NCBI GenBank assembly: GCA_013398615.1
Contig: VZSR01001685.1
Coordinates: 49,369,639 to 49,433,638 of the forward strand
DNA length: 64,000 nt
Reading direction: 5' to 3'
Source: Brachypodius melanocephalos
Lineage: Eukaryota > Chordata > Aves > Passeriformes > Pycnonotidae
Part shown: positions 60,435 to 64,000 of the stretch, in pieces
How the letters are laid out: the number at the start of each line of letters is the position of its first letter
Position numbering within the stretch: position 1 is the first letter of the stretch
Notes under the pieces: model-generated
Database searches by the model: none
Seen by the model: the letters and a program-made list of their open reading frames with translations, nothing else
What the model was told of the DNA's origin: nothing
Translations under genes and position numbers: made by a program

Positions 60435-60972
60435 TGTTGTAGTTTAACCCTCATAATCAGCTCATCTTGTCGTGTGGGATAGGGGAGAGAAGGGGAAGGG
60501 TGAAAGTGAGAAGATTTGTGGGTTGAGTCAAAAGCAGTTTAACAGGTAAAGCCAAAACTGCATGCTCAAGTGAAGGAATTCATTCCCCATTTGCCATGGG
60601 CAGGCAGGTGTTCATCCATCCCTGAGAAAGCTGGGATCCATCTCCCCACCTGGGAAGACAAACACCATCACTCTGAATGTACCTTCTTCCTTCTTCTCCC
60701 CCAGCTTTATACCTTGAGTGTGACCCCAAAGGTTCTGGAATATCCCTTGGGTCAGTTGGGGTCAGCTGTCCCTGCTGTGTCCCCTCCCAGCTCCTTGTTG
60801 CCCCCAGCCTCCTTGCTGGTGGGGTGGGGTGAGGAGCAGAAAAGCCCTCAGCTTTGTGTAAGCACTGCTCAGCAGTAATGAAAACATTTGCTTTCAGCAC
60901 AAATCCAAACCCCAGCAGCACCATATGAGCTGCTATAAAGAAAATTAACACTATCGCAGGAAAAAAAATACA
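60435..60972 (-). mobile_element. ERV-type solo LTR
   Basis: It belongs to the same family as 35927-36389 but in the opposite orientation. On the plus strand its landmarks run in reverse: TGTTGTAGTTTAACCC (LTR 3' end), GCCATGGGCAGGCAGGTGTT, GGGAAGACAAACACCATCAC, TTTATA (minus-strand TATAAA, 60706-60711), GGAATATCCCTTGGGTCAG, and AAGAAAATTAACACTATCGC near the LTR start. The poly(A) signal that is ATTAAA in the other copy is GTTAAA here. No clear target duplication was seen, and no internal retroviral sequence adjoins it. Confidence 0.85.
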
Positions 60973-63705
60973 TGGGAATATCTTATGATTTAGAAAAATA
61001 ATATTTCTAAATGATATTTCTAGCTTTGATGAATTATATTAACATTTATGTACTTAGATGTTTATATAGTAATACTTAAATATAATGTAAATGTATATTA
61101 ATCATATTTTAATTTATATTTGCACTATTTCTAATTTTGCTAGGAACATGTACTGAATGTGCCCTGAAGGTTCAGAAACCAAAATGCAACCCAGAACTTT
61201 CCAAAATTTATTACAGTATTGAATGGTATTTTAACATTGATTTGGAAATTTGGGGTTAATCTAGTTCACTTGTTTTGAATTTTGCCTTATTGTGAAAATC
61301 CCTGAGGATCTCTTGAGTGCGTTTGGGAGCCATGTGGGCTGGCAGGGGCCCCCATGGAACAGGCAGGGCTCTGTGCTTGCAGATCACAGCATGCTGAAGG
61401 TCCAAGGAAAGGCTTCAGATGCTCAGTTAGAAGTCAAGAAGCAGAAACCAGACAAAGCACAGGGTTCTAAGTACCTCACACATCTGCAGCCCAAACAGAT
61501 TTTGCCTTGGAGCTCTTGAATTCACTTTGACCAATCTTTTTGCACGTATGAGGTATTTTGGAGTTACAACTTGCCTTATACTTCTTATGTACAACTCCAG
61601 GTTCACTGTATCCATTGAGAGACAGTGTCTGCAAAGTAAATGAAATATATTTGTAAGGTGAAAGTTCATCATAAGAAGGCCAATGAATAAGCAGTACAAA
61701 CAAGAGAGGTGTGCTGCCAGCTAAACCTGCCTTTGGGACAGAGGATGGCTCCTGATTCTTATTTCACTCAGTGCTTAAGCATCTTTGAATGCTGGTTTTA
61801 ACACTCTGTCTCACCCCGGTGAGACTTGGAAACTCTCCAGAGAAAGGAGAGCAAAGCCTCACCAGAAGGTCAAAGTAAACACCGAGGAGGTTTTGTCCCA
61901 CCTTTGATGCTGACAGTGGCCCTCACCAACACTCAGCTCCCTGCAGCTGTGAGAGGAGGCCATTAGCTGCTGCCCCTGAGCAATGCTGAGATAGAGACCA
62001 CCTCTGGAACACGATTCTCCAAGAGGATTCACTCCTTACAGCCGGGGTTTGTTCCGTGTGTGAAGCCTTTTCTTTGAACTAAGAGACATCAGCTATCAGC
62101 TTAACTTCTGAACAAGCTCAAGGCCTAATATCTGCCCTCTGAGGGAGCAGCCAGGCCAATTTTTGGGCCTAGAGGGTGTTAGTTCTAGCTAGGACACGAG
62201 AGCAGTGAGATGAGAGGTTTTCCAGGCCAAATCCAAGCTCCTCCTCTAACATCTCCTTCTTGAGGGCAGTGGGGTGTTATCCATCCCTTGATGTCTTTAC
62301 CCAAGACTGAGGATTTGGGCTGTTTCTCTGTCCTTCTGAAGGGCCTCGTGCTCCCTCAGGAAGCCCTGAGGGGACACTGCTGCACATTGTGCAGGAGCTC
62401 AGCAGAGAAGACCACAAAGGCTCCTGCTGACCTTACAGCCACTATTTACCCTGTTTTGGCCTACATAAAGCCTGCTAGCATCTAAGTCTTCACTGGTTCA
62501 GGGTTCCTCTGACCTTGGTTTCTGAAGCAACACACCCTTGAAAAGCCCTGCATCTGCCCGGGTCTGGGTTTTAACTACTTTGCTTGCTAGCTGTAGTCTA
62601 GTTCCTACACCTTAAAAAAGAGTATTTCCTCTTAATTTCAGACTGTCATGGCTATGAAATGTTTTGAATAACCAAATCCTCTCTTTGTTTTCTTCTCTGG
62701 CATGGGTGGGTCGAACTGGCCAGTGCACACAAAAAACCACAGCTACCCAATTCACTGCTGGTGATGTGGGCTGGTGATTGTGCACTTCACACGGAGATAA
62801 TGTGGACACACAGAGATAAAGGGAGAGGAATTGCATGGTTACGCAGGATGTTTTTCAGCTTTGAGGTCTAGTCTTCTGCTTCCTATTTATTTTGGGGAGC
62901 AGTTTATTTTCTTTGTTTATCTAGGGAGTCAAACAGAGCTGTAACTCCCAGATTGCAGGGTTGGAAGTACATCCTGAATGGGGCAGTTACCTGGATTACA
63001 CTTCAATGAGGCAAACCCCACAGCTGTGTGAAAGAAAAGAGCAAATTCCTTCCCCATTTTAATGTCAGGTGACATCTGTACTGCCAAATAGTCTGCTCAA
63101 TGAGCTTTTAAAAATAATCACCTCAGTGTAGCCCAGATCTCATTCCCCTCTCCTTTTACTTTAGCTGCCATGGAGAGGAAAGGGCTGTGTTGTGCCAGAA
63201 GGGCAGCAGAATTACAGTGGCTGTAACAGCAGCCAGATTCCTTCACCTTAAATGGCATTAAAATAAATTCTTTCTTTGCAAGAAAAACAAAACAAGAAAG
63301 GATAAGAGGAAAGTCTGTGTGAGGGAGCATGACATGTTAACCAGCTGGGTCTGTGCTGTCCTCTGCAAAGGGAAGTTTCATGGGAGACAGTCCTCCTCGA
63401 AATGCAGAGGTGTGACAGAGCTGAAAGCTCAAATGCATCAGTGCCTGTCCCAGTGGCCTTGTTGTTGCGTGATAGCTGTGCTGCTTTAGACTGGTTAAAA
63501 CAATCTGCAAATTTATTCTAAAGCTGTTGCCTTGATGTTGCTAGAGAACTTGATATGTTGAAGCCTCTCTTTTTGCAGTCTTTCCACTTTCTCATGGTTC
63601 TCTCATCTCTAGGAAAGACCTTTGAAACTGATGCCTTAAGTTTTAGCTTTCATATTTTCCAGATTCTCTACTCCATTAGTATATAACTCTGAACTTCATA
63701 TAAAG
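60973..63705. other. Mixed unique sequence, no gene seen
   Basis: 61.0-61.14 kb is very AT-rich. 61.7-62.6 kb is richer in G+C with no identified repeat and may be an unrecognised transposon remnant. Frames of up to 90 codons have no domain. Confidence 0.45.
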
Positions 63706-64000
63706 TGTTAGCAAGTTCTCTTCACAGTTTAGTCAGACAAAACAATCCTTTTCCAGCCCAAGAACCAAGAACACCATTGCAGCTTCAGGCCCAAAAAGTA
63801 TAAACAACAGTGGATTGAGGAGAGCAATCTAGGAGGATGGGACTTCATTACTTGAAGCTGTACTTGGACAATTAACCCCGATATACAAATCACCAAAACT
63901 TATAAAAGTGTGGAAACTTGTGATCCATTGTCCATCTTGGGTGTAGCCTTGGCCAGGTTCTTGTATTGCCCAAGGTGTATCCTTTGAAGGCCTTTTTAAT
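63706..64000 (+). mobile_element. Probable ERV-type LTR, cut by the window edge
   Basis: A TG start (TGTTAGCAAG) is followed by a stretch I associate with a songbird LTR (CATTGCAGCTTCAGGCCCAA), a TATA box (TATAAAA, 63901-63907) about 90 bp before the edge, and an R-like end CCCAAGGTGTATCCTTTGAA. The last five bases, TTAAT, look like the start of an AATAAA signal continued outside the window. Whether a provirus or solo LTR follows cannot be seen. Confidence 0.55.
63901..63907 (+). promoter_or_regulatory. TATA box of the terminal LTR
   Basis: AACTTATAAAAGTGTGG matches the TATA consensus and lies roughly 95 bp upstream of the probable poly(A) signal at the window edge, a spacing normal for an LTR. 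Confidence 0.5.

Overview
The window looks like ordinary non-coding nuclear DNA from a bird, most likely a songbird (passerine). The organism call rests on repeats: about fifteen 5'-truncated CR1 LINE fragments, several ending in the avian CR1 3' tail (ATTCTATGATTCTGTG-type), and at least five ERV-type LTR pieces of kinds common in bird genomes. Family names come from memory of consensus sequences, because no database search was possible. A run of 100 Ns (47001-47100) is an assembly gap.

Layout. 1-46 kb is mostly unique, AT-leaning sequence with scattered CR1 tails, a (CATC)n microsatellite (3470-3540) and LTR pieces at 7.3, 16.3 and 35.9 kb. About 46.24-47.0 kb is a CpG island, the only strong gene-associated signal. 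It carries a TATA-like box, a CACGTG E-box, an ATG in good context and a GTGAGT splice donor on the minus strand, plus an opposed CAG|GTAAGC donor on the plus strand. This fits a divergent promoter. The likely gene runs leftward from about 46.92 kb, with only about ten codons in its first exon, so most of the left part of the window may be its introns. I cannot name it, and no other exon is secure. After the gap, 47.1-64 kb is again unique sequence with CR1 pieces. It also holds a CR1 split by a 316-bp solo LTR with a perfect 6-bp target duplication (54785-55100), a roughly 79-bp inverted repeat with arms 1.4 kb apart (57081-57159 and 58571-58650), an LTR at 60.4-61.0 kb, and the start of another LTR running off the right edge.

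No intact protein-coding gene, tRNA, rRNA or CRISPR array was recognised. Most open frames here are short chance frames or decayed CR1 ORF2. The best leads are the inverted-repeat pair, the nested solo LTR, the CpG-island promoter with its tiny first coding exon, and two perfect or near-perfect hairpins near 52.7 kb.
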